Assembly (NCBI GenBank): GCA_034687125.1
Contig: JAQGBZ010000215.1
Location: forward strand, 44,309-108,308
Reading direction: 5' to 3'
Length of the DNA stretch: 64,000 bases
Source: Neelides folsomi
Taxonomy: Eukaryota; Arthropoda; Collembola; Neelipleona; Neelidae
Under the pieces are notes generated by a model. That model had not been told where the DNA came from, did no database searches, and saw nothing but the letters and a program-made list of their open reading frames with translations. The translations under genes were made by a program, and so were the position numbers. Shown piece after piece: positions 1-18,106 of this stretch; within the stretch, counting starts at the first letter, position 1; each line of letters begins with the position of its first letter.

Positions 1-165
1 AAGGTTTAAATTATAAACTAACCCTACTATTCACTATGCATACTCTTTGTACATGAATAATTTTAGATATAAGTAATATATTAATATATAATGACTGAGG
101 TTCTTATATTTTAATATGGAATCACTGTATATTAAATATGAAAATATTTTCTTTAATTATTTTAG

Positions 166-259
166 TGCCGAAGGAAAGGAATGGAAGAAACAAAATAAAC
201 ACAGCAACAAAAACAAAAAAGAAAAATTGAGGAGAGTTTATCGCCATCTTGATGTTTAG
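166..259 (+). CDS. 3' terminal exon of an unidentified gene (partial)
   Basis: A pyrimidine-rich acceptor ending in AG at 164-165 is followed by an open frame of 30 codons ending in TAG at 257-259. The encoded tail is very basic (many Lys, Arg and Asn) and ends RHLDV. The first base (166) completes a codon begun in an upstream exon outside the window. I do not recognise the protein; a lysine-rich C-terminus is typical of nucleolar or nucleic-acid-binding proteins, but that is weak. The gene runs tail-to-tail with SSU72, whose stop lies about 200 bases downstream. Confidence 0.45.
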
Positions 260-462
260 TTTAATTCGATGTCGTATGAATTTCCAGTGATAAAATAATA
301 TTATGTTGTTTTTGCCAATGTTTTTTTATTCTTAAAAACGGAAAATAATGGAAAATGAACTTTTTATATAAATAATGGTATTAAAAATAAAGTTCATTGT
401 TAATTAAATTTTTGTAATTACTTACAAAAAATGGTTGAATGGTTGGCAAAAGAAAAAAATAT

Positions 463-1421
463 CTAATAGAAAAAAATGCAATGGAGAAGATTTCTGTGTG
501 ATTTTGCTTTTGCTTCAAACTCAAGAAGTCTTTCGTCGATTTCATTATCCAAATCGTCTGCTTGTGAAAGCTAAATAAAATCATTCATTTATTAAAAAAA
601 TTTATGTTCATGTCCTATCTATCCATATTTCATATTTATACTCTATACATATATAATACAAACAGGCTTTTATCAAATGTTAAAATGATAATGCTTGTAT
701 TTGAACATTTCAAATAAATTCACCAATGTCACAAGTTCCCAAATCAGGAATGCTCCGATGGTCGCCTCTTCGTGGTTATCCTGAATGTCAATGTTGATGA
801 CATGAACTGGGTCATTATCTACAGGAACTCTCGAATCCAAATCTAGTGATAAATACATTTTAACCTTTTATAACACAATTAGTTAAAAACTCAAATGTTC
901 AAAACGATTATAATTTACAAAATTAATATTGATAATTTATTTGATTACATTCAACGGCTTGATCATACACTCTTTCTTCACATGTGATGATCAGTTCGAA
1001 CTTTTCTAGATTTGATTGAAATCTTTCAGGTTTCAATTTAAGCCTCCGGTTTCGATCCAACATGTGAAGTAGCCCATTTTGCGTGTACCTTAAATATTAA
1101 AACAAAAAATTATCTCCTCGTCCAAGAAAAAAACATTAATTTAAAGTTAGATTGTCAAAATTACTTATTTTGAATTTTTATATATTTGGCTTACAGAGAA
1201 TTATCTTTTGTTAATAGATCATGGTAAATGTGGTCATAAGTCGTTCCAAACTCGTAGACATTGGGCTGATTCGGTGATGAGCCCGGAAGCTTGACTTTAT
1301 CACCAGTTCCATAGGATTTCACAGCAAATCCCTTCTTTGACAAGAATGCATGAGCCTCCATGGACCGATTCATGTTGGAAGAGCAAAGCACGGCAATCCG
1401 CATATTATCCTCTAACCCCAT
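463..1421 (-). CDS. Ssu72: SSU72 RNA polymerase II CTD phosphatase
   Basis: Four exons, complement(463-570, 724-842, 949-1088, 1195-1421), join in phase to 197 codons, close to the family's usual length of about 195. The catalytic CX5R loop is CSSNMNRS near residues 12-19. Conserved blocks follow: the LPGSSP and NVYEFGTTYD segment, LLHMLDRN, ITCEERVYD, HVINIDIQDNHEEATIGAFL, and a C-terminus ending HCIFFY. SSU72 removes phosphate from Ser5 and Ser7 of the RNA polymerase II C-terminal repeats and acts with the 3'-end processing machinery. I chose the upstream ATG at 1421 because it gives the family's N-terminal length; a second ATG at 1403 is possible. The gene looks intact and single-copy. Confidence 0.96.
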
Positions 1422-2380
1422 TTTGTCGAAATGAACAATTTAGGTCAACTATTAAAACACAAAAATCAGTTTCCTTTCGTCCTTTAACCTTTAACCCTAC
1501 CGAAAGCAAATGCAAATTAATTACAAATAGTTCGGCAAAGCTTTCAATACCAAGATTTGAAAGGTTGTCCAAAGAAGTCCGTACTTTAGAAGCAGGCATT
1601 CAAAGTCCCAAACACCCCCAACATATCTAAAGTTCCTTATAATATTGATGAATACTCCAAGCTGCAATGATGCATATCTGTATACTGCAAGAAAACACAA
1701 CCGTGCCTTAAATTGTTAATTGCAGAATTACAATAGTATACATATCTTATGTTGAGTATAATAATAATTTCACAATCTATAGATCTGTTTCTATTCTTCC
1801 CAAAGCTTAGAAATTATTCAGAGACCAAAATTGGTATAAAACTCTAAACTAATATTGAAACTTACAAGGGATGTCCATTGCATGTTCATGGATGTACCAC
1901 ATAGTTACTTATCGTACTCATACCTTACTCATCCTTGGAATAATTATAACTTTAAGTAAAGTTTCACGTCCACCTGTCAGTATGTTTACATTCACCTGTT
2001 TTCAAAAATTAATAACAAATAATTTAGAGTGTGTTTAGAGCTTATCTTTATTACCTTTTATGCGAAGGATAAGGATTCCTCTATGACTCCGAAGGAATCC
2101 ATAGGGGAGAAAGATAAGGAAAATAGAATAAGTAAAGTAATTTAAGAAAAGGTCTCCATCGAAGGGAGCCATTCCACTTAAGTGCAAAGTGAACTTCAAG
2201 GAACCGAAGTGAAAGAACGTCTGATATAAATATAATTCAATAAACAGAGAAATGGTCCACTTCTAAGCTCAACTATATAATACAGGTTAACTTTGATCCT
2301 ACTTTCTTCATTTGAACATTAAATCTCGATCAGAGTTGAACTCTTCTGCAAAACTGAATATACGAGTCGTATCGTATAAA
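1422..2380. other. Intergenic region between divergent Ssu72 and SMYD genes
   Basis: No coding exon with codon-like composition is visible. It should hold both promoters, as the flanking genes point away from each other. Short open frames at 1337-1630 and 1405-1599 have no family features. No clear TATA box was seen. Confidence 0.6.
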
Positions 2381-4651
2381 ATGGAAATTGAAGGAGAATG
2401 TGTAATCTGCAAGATCAAGTCAAAAAAGAAATGTGGCGGTTGTGACGATTTCCGATTTTATTGCTCACCCGAACACCAAAAGAGCCATTGGAAAGTTCAT
2501 AAATACGAGTGCTCAAAGTTGTTTAGAATTGAAGATCATGAAAAGTTGGGCCATGTGTACAAGGCAAAGAAGAATATTCCTCAATTGACGGAGATTTTTA
2601 AAAGGAAACCACTTCTTGTTTTTCCACGGGATATTTACCATTCAGAATATTTTGACACGCCACATGCAATTCCAATATGCAGGAAATATGGCACTCAAAT
2701 GAATAATCCCAAGCGGGCATGTTTTGGCTGTTGTAAGCTACTTGTGCCAAATTCAATTCCACCAATTATTGATTATAATCGATGTTCCAAATGCAGATGG
2801 CCGGTTTGCGACAAAAATTGTGAACTTGTAAATACATTAAATATACCTTGATATACAATATACTATAATACTATAATATAGGTATACCTTGAAATATACC
2901 ATATATTTTTTATTCATATTTTATTTTTTTTTTTATTTTTTTAGAAACTTCACGAAGAAGAGTGTAAAATATTTGTTAGGAATAGAATCAGATATGAAGA
3001 AGTTGTGCATTGGATTCCTCAACAACTCTACAATGCAATTGGACATCTTCGTCTTCTCATACTCAAAAGGACAAAGAGAGCAAAATATGAACAATTTCTC
3101 AATTTGGAATTGGACACCGACGAAAATAGATTTCGCATTGCTTTCGAACCTTTGATGGTTTTAAAAAATTTTTTGTTTAACAGATGCTCGATGCCAATTG
3201 TTGAAGATGATGAGTTTATGAGGGGATTGCCAATTTTATGCGTAAATCGTTACATTTGCAATCATCGCTCTGCATTAGATACAAGGTAGCATTAAAACAT
3301 ATCGTATTATTAATTCATTCATTGTGGTTTATGGTTATGGTTAATAATTAAACTTTTACTAATTCAGATTTTTATTTTAAATAAATAAAATTAATTAAAT
3401 TTTTAGATATGCTTCCATTATTTATGAAAGTGAAATTGGCGGGAAAGGAATGGTCTTGATAAACAGTTGCATGCCCAACACATGTCCTCTCATTGATCCA
3501 GAAACGTTTGAAATGACCATCATGAGTGTTATATCAATTCCTGCAGATCTAATACTTTCAATTACTTACGACTCTTGTTGGCTCAATTCTAAATATCTCC
3601 GTCCACTCCACAAACGACAAATATTGCTTGGTCAGAATGGTTACAGAAGGTGTAATTGTTGTCTCTGTATTTTTCAAGACAACTTGGGCAAAGTGCCAAT
3701 TGATGAAAAAAACCCTCGCGACATTGTTGAAAAAGTTAAAAACTTTAAAATCACTGCAGTTAAATGCCAATGTGGCGGATTGCTCTCAATATCTTTTTTA
3801 AGAGACAACGAATGGGTTTGGGAATGCGACAAATGTCCAGCGACGCTCTCAATGGATCAATATGACAAGATCCTCTCAGCCCTTGAGAATGAATTCATGG
3901 CATTGAATAAGAACGGTAACGAGGATGACACAGATTTGATTATAAAAACAATTGCCAAAATTGAGAAAATGAAAACTAAAATTCATGAAACTAACGGACT
4001 CATTCATTTTGCATTGTTTACTCTTTGCCATATGATCGTTACACAAATCTTCAGAAATGGACAGAATTTGAACAGATTTATGTACATTTTTGAAGAATAT
4101 TTCAACTTTATTGATCCAGTTTTTAATGTCAATTGGTTCCATTCAGGTATGTTTATCAATGCACTTTATTATTTATACAATCTATTGCATTATACATTAT
4201 AAATAATCAAATACATTATAAATTCAACAATTAAAAATAATTAAATTGTTGTTTTATTTTAGCTTTTTTAAGAATTTTTTACTCTTTGTTTAAAATTCGT
4301 GAACTTGGATTTGAACTTGATCGTGGAAAAATTGGACCTAAAGAATTGAATGATCGGATTGAGTATTTTTCTCATTCTTTAATGCATTCTTTTGCCGTCA
4401 TTAGTAAAGATCCCTTAATGAATACTCATCACGGCAAAACTCAAACCAATCGGCTCATTTTGGAAACCATGGAGACTTACATTGACGAATTTGAAACTTC
4501 GTTGGAAAAGAAGAGAAATCAACCCGGGAACAATTCAATTAAATCTTATCACAATATCAAAGAACTTATGAATTTCAGAAAGCGGTTTGTATCAATTACT
4601 TATTTTCCGGCTCAGATCAATGAACATGGATTTTTCCATTACTTCTTTTAA
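2381..4651 (+). CDS. SMYD-family SET and MYND domain protein
   Basis: Four exons, 2381-2827, 2945-3285, 3407-4146 and 4263-4651, join in phase to 638 residues. The first ATG is preceded by out-of-context sequence, so 2381 is the likely start. Residues 7-45 form a MYND zinc finger (CVIC, CGGC, YCSPEHQKSHWKVHKYEC). A second Cys cluster (CFGCCKLL, CSKCRWPVC) follows near residues 110-145, as in insect SmydA proteins. The SET core is recognisable near residue 280 (INSCMPNTCP), then YDSCW, LLGQNGYRRCNCCLC, and a further Cys pair region before a helical C-terminal part. The family methylates lysines or acts as a transcriptional cofactor. The usual NHSC motif is altered here to INSC, so methyltransferase activity is doubtful. 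Such divergent SMYD genes are commonly expanded in arthropods. Confidence 0.85.
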
Positions 4652-4887
4652 TTTTTCTATTTGTAGAGGATTTTTATTCCTTTTTGAATTCGCCAAGTAG
4701 TGAAAAATTTCTAATAAATGATTCTACAAATATAATATCATGGTCGATGTTTTACTAATATTGTAATATAAATATGCTAAGCATTTAAAACTAAATTAAT
4801 CACATATGAAATGAATATTATTTAATCAATATAAGGTAATTGTAATTATTTATTTAAAAAAGATTAATTTAAATTATGTTATATACA

Positions 4888-7499
4888 TTATCGTGGAATA
4901 TGCAAAACTCTTGGTGCAAGCATAAGAGATGTTAAAGCACCAATGCTTGTCGATACAACAATTGTCATAACAGAAAGGGCCAAGATTTTATTCCCATAAT
5001 CTACGATTTCGTCTGTGAGTCCAAATTGAATAGCTGTGGAATCCATTAATATTTTAAAATTAATAATAACAATAACTAAAATAAGTAGCAATACTAATAT
5101 GTAATTAACTAAATATTAGTATAATACTTATTATTTTTTAATTGAACCTGTATCAATTGCAACAGGTCCAGTTGTAGCTTGAACTGTGCATTTAGGGATC
5201 CAGGCTAAGCATAAAAATAATTTCTCTTTCATCTTTAAATCTCCACAACTAACGAACGTAAAAACGGAAATGAGACGAACCTTTATAGAAATAATGTTTC
5301 AAGTTTTTCATATTTTTCATAGAATAAAGAGTAAATAAAGTAGGTTTAGAAAACTTTACATACAGCCAGACTTAAACCAAGACAAATTACTCCTTTTAAT
5401 ATGAGATTCCAATCCACGATATGAAGATTTGTCCGAAATCCAACAATACCAAAAAGAATTGCTTGAGACAAAATCCAAATTTTATCGAAGGACGCAATGA
5501 GTTTTTCCTATAAAATTAAATGAGATTAAAACATTCTTTAGCTTTAAATATTCAGAATCGCATAGTTGAAATTCCTTTTACATTAATATCAGTTTCGTCC
5601 TCTGAGCGCCAAATGGTAGAAGCCACAAGTGTATTTAAAAAACAGCCCAAAGGAGCTCCTAGAGGAAATCCAAGTTTTGGAAGCCCAAGATAGCTGATGA
5701 TGCCGCAACTAAAAACTGCCAATACTCTTTCCAAATTACCTTTTCCCTATTTGAAATTAAAAATTTATTTCAATTTAATTAACTCAGCAACTTACAATAA
5801 AAATTAAAACTATGTCAAAGTAATAACAGACTAACTTTTCCGAATGCAATTCCATTAATTCCTCCCAAAAAGCATCCGAAAAGACCGCCAATTAAAATTT
5901 CAAGAAACCCCCTTTTAAATCCTAGAGTAATATTTCCTAAACAAATATAAAATATTTTCATTAATTATTCGACCAATGGAAATGTTATATTTTTATTTAA
6001 GATAAATAAATATACCTTCTGAAAAAATAAATCCAAGCGTGATATTCGCCAAAGATATTGCCAAAAGAGCATCAAGACCACAAGCCGTTCGTGAAATTAA
6101 AATGGCGCGGTTGTCCGAAACTCCGCATCTCTCAAATGCAGCTAAATATGGCAAAAGGCCCACGCCGCTCATCGCCGACATTATACATCTTTATTTTACG
6201 TCATATCCTTATTTTGAATTAATTCTTAAGGAAAAAGTTAATTATGATTTTACCCAATTAAAGCTGCCCATTGGAAGGGAAATTCAAGGATAAAATAAAA
6301 GAAGCAACAGGCTGCGGCTGCTTCAAACAAACAAGAACCAACGACGAGTTGAGGAATAATCCTTTTGTATTCTTTAATTGAAGATGGATTTACATTTAAA
6401 GCTCCTTTGGTTAGAACAATTACAATAGAAATCATTCTGAAAATTTTAATGATGGAATTTTTTAATTTTATACACAAACTCATAGAGAATAAAATTAACA
6501 TTTATAATTAAAAGATTTTCATTTCAAAATCTCAAACTACCAAAATTAATAAATACCTGATTGGATAAGATATCGATCTTTTAATTGTAAAATAAGGACC
6601 AGCATAAATTTGCAAATTTCCTAAAAGAAGCCCAGCTGAAAGCATTCCTAATAATGGAGGAAGTCGAAGAGATTCAAACAAAATTCCTAAAACCAAATTT
6701 ATTAATCCATTTTTAACAATGAGGGATTTATCCATGGTCTAGATGAATATTAAGCATTTTTTTAAAATATACTAACTACGTAATTACACTTAATGTTAAT
6801 GGGTAATTACCGAAAATAATGGAAGTTATTTCCAGAAAACCAATTACAAATAAAGACCCTTTTGGTGGAATTGCCAATTCATCGAATAAAATGTAAAATA
6901 TAATCCAAATAGCAATTGAGTAGAAAAAACAGGAGAAGAAATATTTTAATGTGGCCTAAAAATTAAATCAATTTTGATATTCATATTCAAATCATTAAGG
7001 GGGAATTACAGTCGTTGGCTGCCAGGAATTCCATCTTAAGCTTTTAATGCTTTTCAAACTTAATCTCCTTGTTTTATTCTCAGGTTTTTCCTCCAATTTG
7101 GGGTCAATGTTATTGCGAAGATCGGGTAATATGGAAAATGATACAACTGAAATATTTGAAAAACTCGATTCAGATCCATTTCTTTTATGGTGATTTCCAG
7201 AGCTATTTAAATATATGAAAAATAATTAATTACTATACAATTATTTTTTATTATTTGTATATTGTAGGTAGAAGATGTATTTAATCTTTATTATATAAGG
7301 AAAAGAATACATATTATAATTAATTTTTTTATGATAAAATTTATAAAAATTTTGAAGCTTACTTTTTTGCATTTAATATAGAAATGGGGCTGATTGGCCT
7401 GATTGGAGTCAGTGAGATATTTATCATATCATTTTTGATAATCTCTGAACTTTTTATTTTATTCACGTTGATTACTTTGTCTTTTCCTACACTTTCCAT
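4888..7499 (-). CDS. SLC9B/NHA-type Na+/H+ antiporter with altered ion-binding motif
   Basis: Eleven exons, complement(4888-5033, 5148-5280, 5364-5507, 5582-5746, 5836-5936, 6016-6188, 6254-6436, 6557-6686, 6811-6955, 7010-7202, 7363-7499), close in phase to 549 residues, similar to mammalian NHA2. An N-terminal cytosolic tail of about 110 residues rich in Ser and Asn precedes roughly a dozen hydrophobic helices. Family landmarks include LRLPPLLGMLSAGLL, GFRTNLHI, the CGDLKMKEKLFLCLAWIPKCTVQA segment and GPVAIDTA. The helix that in NHA proteins carries two adjacent aspartates reads GLDALLAI here, so the second acid is alanine. Plasma-membrane or organellar cation/proton exchange is the family role; whether this copy transports is uncertain. 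A Met codon at 6735 lies in an intron and is not a start. Confidence 0.9.
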
Positions 7500-9008
7500 A
7501 TTAGGTTTGCTTATTCAGAACATAGTGAAAATAACATGAGCCCAACCTTGACTAAAAGCTTTTGGAAATGTTGAAGAAATCTGCATTTAAATTATTCATT
7601 ATATGAATTCCAAAACCAATTCATTCTCATTTCTTATCTTAATTCTCTTTGTAAAATGAGAAAAGAATGGTGAAGAATGTGATGATAATTCAAATTTTAT
7701 ATTCCAAAGACTCATTAACAATACAGCTTATCATCATTAATAATTAACGATTCATTTTATGGTCAAGAAAGGGACTTCTGAGCTACGGAAATTTGAATAT
7801 TTTGATCATTTCTCCTACTTTAATATTTTACTAATAGGAAGGTATGTATAATTTGTTTGTATATAATCTGTCCTAATTATAACAAAGTAAAACATCATTG
7901 AATACTAAATAATTGTAATTCAATAAAAATTTGTAATATATTATTATATAAAACCTTAAATGGGCTTTATTTAATTTTATTAATATAATTTTTTAAGTTA
8001 AATCACCTTTTATAAAATTTAATCAAAACGCACGAATTGAAATTATTTCATATGATGTGCAAAATTACAATAACGCTAAAGGGGACGATTGGATGTTTTT
8101 CATTTTGGGACCCATCTTCACAACAAAAGTGTATAGAAATTTCATCAGATTATAAAATATATGATTTAGAAAATTGAAAATTAATTTCACTGTTCATTGT
8201 TTCTACAATTTTGCATATGATTAATACGTTGAAATTTAAGGAAATAAACTTTTCTAAACAACACTTGTATTTAAGATTTGAAAATATGGTTTATTTATTA
8301 TAGTTTTGAACCATGTTGTAATTCTATTCAATGTTATACTCTCTGAGTTTGCGATAATTGTGAGGGATATGAAAAAAAGATTGAGATATTTATAGGCGTA
8401 GGCGTATATGCTGAATAATTAGAATTACAAACTTTACGACTTTTGATCGTTTCAATATAATAAAAATGTGAAATCACTTTATTAATATTTAAATTGTGTT
8501 TGTGTATTATAAATAATCCAAACAATGAAACCATAAATGTTATTAATCATTCGTAACATATACTTTGACCTTATTGAATTGAAAATGTATTGAATTTCAT
8601 AAACATTATGGTAATTTAGGCCAAATTTCTAATAATTAAAATGATATCACCCATTAGTCGTTTTTATTTTTACTCCATTTTTAAACTAAAGTTGCAATTT
8701 GACCACCTTTTACCATATATCAATAGAATATTTTATTTTAAATTTATTTATGAACATTTTAGAATAAATAATTTTTAAATAAAATTCAATTTAAATAATA
8801 TATGTACTGTAAAGTAAAAGTTCGCTATTGGCTTCCCCCACTTTTAATTTTTTAGATCATTATTTAGATTAACACTGAGTAAATATAATTGTGATAGATT
8901 ATAAATACCTATGTTAATCTAAATGATGATCAAAAAAATTCTAAAAAGCGGGAACTCTAAGCGAACTTTTACAAGACAATTGTTTAGATTATTTATGTAC
9001 CTTTACAT
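7500..9008. other. Intergenic, AT-rich; contains one foldback element
   Basis: About 1.5 kb of AT-rich sequence between two genes (5' end of the antiporter, 3' end of the lectin protein). I see no supported coding exon. The only structure noted is the inverted repeat at 8814-8972. Confidence 0.6.
8814..8972. repeat. Foldback (MITE-like) element
   Basis: Terminal inverted repeats start GTAAAAGTTCGCT at 8814 and end AGCGAACTTTTAC at 8972. A second internal inverted pair (GATCATTATTTAGATTAAC near 8855 and its complement near 8914-8931) lets most of the 159 bp fold on itself. No coding capacity. Confidence 0.6.
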
Positions 9009-10929
9009 TTAGTAATTTATATCTGAGAAATCTCTTTTGGCATTTTCATATTGATCATCAGTTTGTGAATTCCATTTTTTGCGAAAAGCATTTGTAAGGT
9101 TTATGGCTTTTAAATTAACTCCCGTTGCTCCGCTCCAGAAATGAACAAATTCTCCCAAGTTCATGCGTCTTGCATACACACGGTCATTTTTTGGAAAATG
9201 GAGAACAATGAGCATGAAATATTTATTCAAAACTTCACCTCCTCCATAATCCCTCCAAATCGGATGAAACCAATCCCTGGTCAAATTTTCGTCGTCGTTA
9301 TTAATGAAAGATTTTAGGATAATATCTGCTTCAGCCGATCGTCCAACTCCATGTAAAACATCAACCATAAAAATAGGTGCAAATTGGCTGTCACCCCAAA
9401 CATCAAAACTCGGCGATCCAACAAATCCCGAATAACAAGATTCAACAATATGAGAGATTTCATGGAGTATAATATCCCGACCCCATTCTAACAATAAGAA
9501 ATTAAAATATTCAAACTTAAATAATTTTTCAAAATTTTACATATACAATAGGTTAGGTATAATATGCATAAAGTTATTTGAATATAATTTAAATTACCTG
9601 GTTTTAGTATTGGGTTAGCGCCAACATCAATTAAATTTCTAAATCCATGAATATTGAAAAAGAAATATCCAGGATGTCCACCCATGGATTTCCAATGGAA
9701 AACTCCATATAAAATTCCATCTGGACCAAAATTCCCATAAAGATTCTTAACATATCTCCAGACATCTGGAATTAAATGCTGAAGGAAGTTGAAACTTGAG
9801 GGCATATTATCCGCATAGTAAATTGCAACATCTTGATCTTGATAAACACGTTTAACTTTGTCACTGTGACCATGCCATGATTCATCAATTATTTCTGGAG
9901 GTTCTGAATTCTACAAGAATTAGTTCAATATAAGTAATATAGTAATTCAATATTTATAAATCTTAAGTTTTAGATATATTTTATATCAATTACAAAATTT
10001 TCAAACGTCCACAATTGGCTTTTATCGTTGTTATCGCAAGTATTAGTCTTAGCAGTCGTTTGATCTCTAGATAAAAGATTATACAAAATGTGAAAAAGTA
10101 ATCATTGTGATTTCCATAAAATACATGTTGATATTTTTAACAAGAATATCGAGAATAAATGAATGAAATAAATAAAATGATAAAAAATAAATTAAAAACC
10201 CATGGACAGAAAGACATTTTTTTGATTCTCTATTTATAATCTGATATCCAATACAGTTACATTTTAAAATCCATCTTTGATTCAATTTTCCAAAGTCAGC
10301 CTAAAATAAATTAATTTTTTAAAAATATTACATTACAGCCTTATATACAAGGTGGTCACGCGTTAACACTTTTTTTATACATAGCAACGTATATTAAAAA
10401 TAGTGTTAACGCTTGACCACCCGATATTAGTTTTAATTTGTTATTTTTATATGTACAATATGTAATATGTTAAAAAAATGAATTTACGTTAGTTGTAATC
10501 CTGTTGTAATAAATATCTTCTGTCATAACTTTTAGAGTTTTTCCATTTTGAGAATAAGATAAAAAATCAGATCCAGCATTTACATTTAATGCTCGATCTT
10601 AAATTAAATAAATTGTTAATTAACGTAAAGTTAATTTAAAGTTTTAATTATAATTAAAATGTTATTTTTTACCAAGATTAACGACCCATTTCTGATTATG
10701 GGAATCTTCAGGCAATTTTGTAATAACTTCTACTCCATCGGCGACATTTGAAATTAAATCTAAATACTTAAATATATAATAAACGATAATAATCATAAGT
10801 TTTCGCTGCTCTAATACTTTATTACTTTATCACCTTGTTATTTAAATTGTTCTTGAACCTTAAAACGTCTCCATTTGTCAATTTAAATGCAAATAAGAAT
10901 ATCAAAATAATAAAAACAAGATTTTTCAT
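9009..10929 (-). CDS. Secreted ricin-type lectin fused to HExxH metallopeptidase-like domain
   Basis: Seven exons, complement(9009-9487, 9598-9910, 9994-10066, 10200-10300, 10488-10597, 10673-10766, 10834-10929), close in phase to 421 residues. A signal peptide (MKNLVFIILIFLFAFKLTNG) starts at the only sensible ATG. Residues about 33-160 form a beta-trefoil lectin with QxW-type repeats (HNQKWVV, LNQRWIL, SQLWTF). The C-terminal half has DVAIYYAD, DVWRYVKNLYGNFGPDG, GGHPGYFFF, then the zincin motif HEISHIVE and GSPSFDVWGDSQFAP, RDWFHPIWRDYGG, MNLGEFVHFWSGATG. I recall the same layout in secreted actinobacterial proteins; that comparison is from memory and was not run. Probable role: binding and cleaving a glycoprotein outside the cell. 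Introns and signal peptide show it is a host gene, so if it was transferred it is old. Confidence 0.75.
10351..10422. repeat. Short palindromic insertion in an intron
   Basis: Inverted arms beginning GGTGGTCACGCGTTAACAC and ending with the near complement GTGTTAACGCTTGACCACC enclose an AT-rich loop, inside the intron 10301-10487 of the lectin gene. The 72-bp size and TACA-like ends resemble the hairpins at 46600 and 55791. Confidence 0.6.
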
Positions 10930-11792
10930 TCTTGGATGACTTTTATTTAAGCAGGTTTAAATTATTTTTTATTTAATAAAAATCTATATATAATGTAGAC
11001 ATCTAAGCAAGGTATATCGTTAAAGATAAAAGCAAAAATAACCCAACTTGTAACGTTTTATTAAAAATTATTTTTCTTCAATAATTGATATAACAAATGA
11101 ATACCAATTATTAAAAAGCAGCTTATTTATGTACTTTTATCGACAAATTCCAAGAATTGGAATCATTTAATTCAAACATTATAAAAATCTAACTTAACTC
11201 CCACTTAATGACTTCAAGTTCAATTAAATATAACTATTACAGCATTTATTTGCGTCTTGTTATTTTTCGCTATAAAATGATGCAATTGAAATGAATGATC
11301 ACATTGACTTTTTATCTAATGTCTAAGGGTAAAGCTTGATATAAGGTCAACGCTGCTCGCAATTTTATTAAGAATATCTGTACGTGCATTCGCATACATG
11401 TGCATTTTGTACGTAACTACCATTCTACGTTTCTACCGTATTATCTTTTAGTTCGAAAATAGCGTTAAGAAATTAATCATGAAACTTTTGATTAAACAAG
11501 AATACGCAAGTAATTACTTTGATTGTACAATTTTAACACTTATTAAGCCAAATAGTTACAATTTATGCAACTTAAATTTACAGTTTCCAACAGCATGCAT
11601 AAGAACATGAATATAAGATGATTCTTAAAAATATTTATATAAATTAATTGATTATTTTTTACATGAAAACGAATATCATATTAAAACCATACTTATAAAC
11701 TCTAATTCATGGAAGATAAATCTTATTGTTACACAGATTATATTTATGTGCATAAATAGTACACAGATATTTACATGTAATATTAAATATAT
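10930..11792. other. Intergenic region, no gene seen
   Basis: It holds the promoter side of the lectin gene and the 3' side of the receptor kinase gene. Sequence is AT-rich with no supported coding exon and no strong repeat. Confidence 0.55.
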
Positions 11793-17723
<5,931 letters not shown>

Positions 17724-18106
17724 CTTCAATTTTAATAATTAATTCAATTTCTAAACTTCAATTAAATATATTTCATGTACTTTTCAGTACGATAGTGCAC
17801 TGTTAAGTGAAAGTATTTTTTTTCCTTTATTGGAAAACCCAAATCAAATTCTCTATTACACATTCAGCATAAAAGATATTTTTGGACGAAAAAACAGGAA
17901 AGTTTTTCCATTTATATTTTCCTTATGGAACAAGTGCAAAAGTATGGTAAAGAAATTGATATTAAATATGCATATGTACATTGATTTAAGATTACATACA
18001 TACTTATTACATATATACTGCACCAATACAGCATTATTGTATTTATATACACACGCAATAAATGACTATGGATGTGAATATAAAATATTTGAAAAAAGTA
18101 TACATA
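17724..18106. other. Upstream region of the receptor kinase gene, up to the Tc1 element
   Basis: About 380 bases with no supported exon. It should hold the promoter of the receptor gene; the Tc1 element inserted about 380 bp upstream of the start codon. Confidence 0.5.

Noticed and set aside
6532-6735. Met-started frame upstream of the antiporter's RLPPLLG segment as the gene's start
   Set aside because: The exon starts at 6686: the donor at 6810 and the acceptor TTTTAG at 6687 join in phase and give the family's length; the Met lies in the intron.
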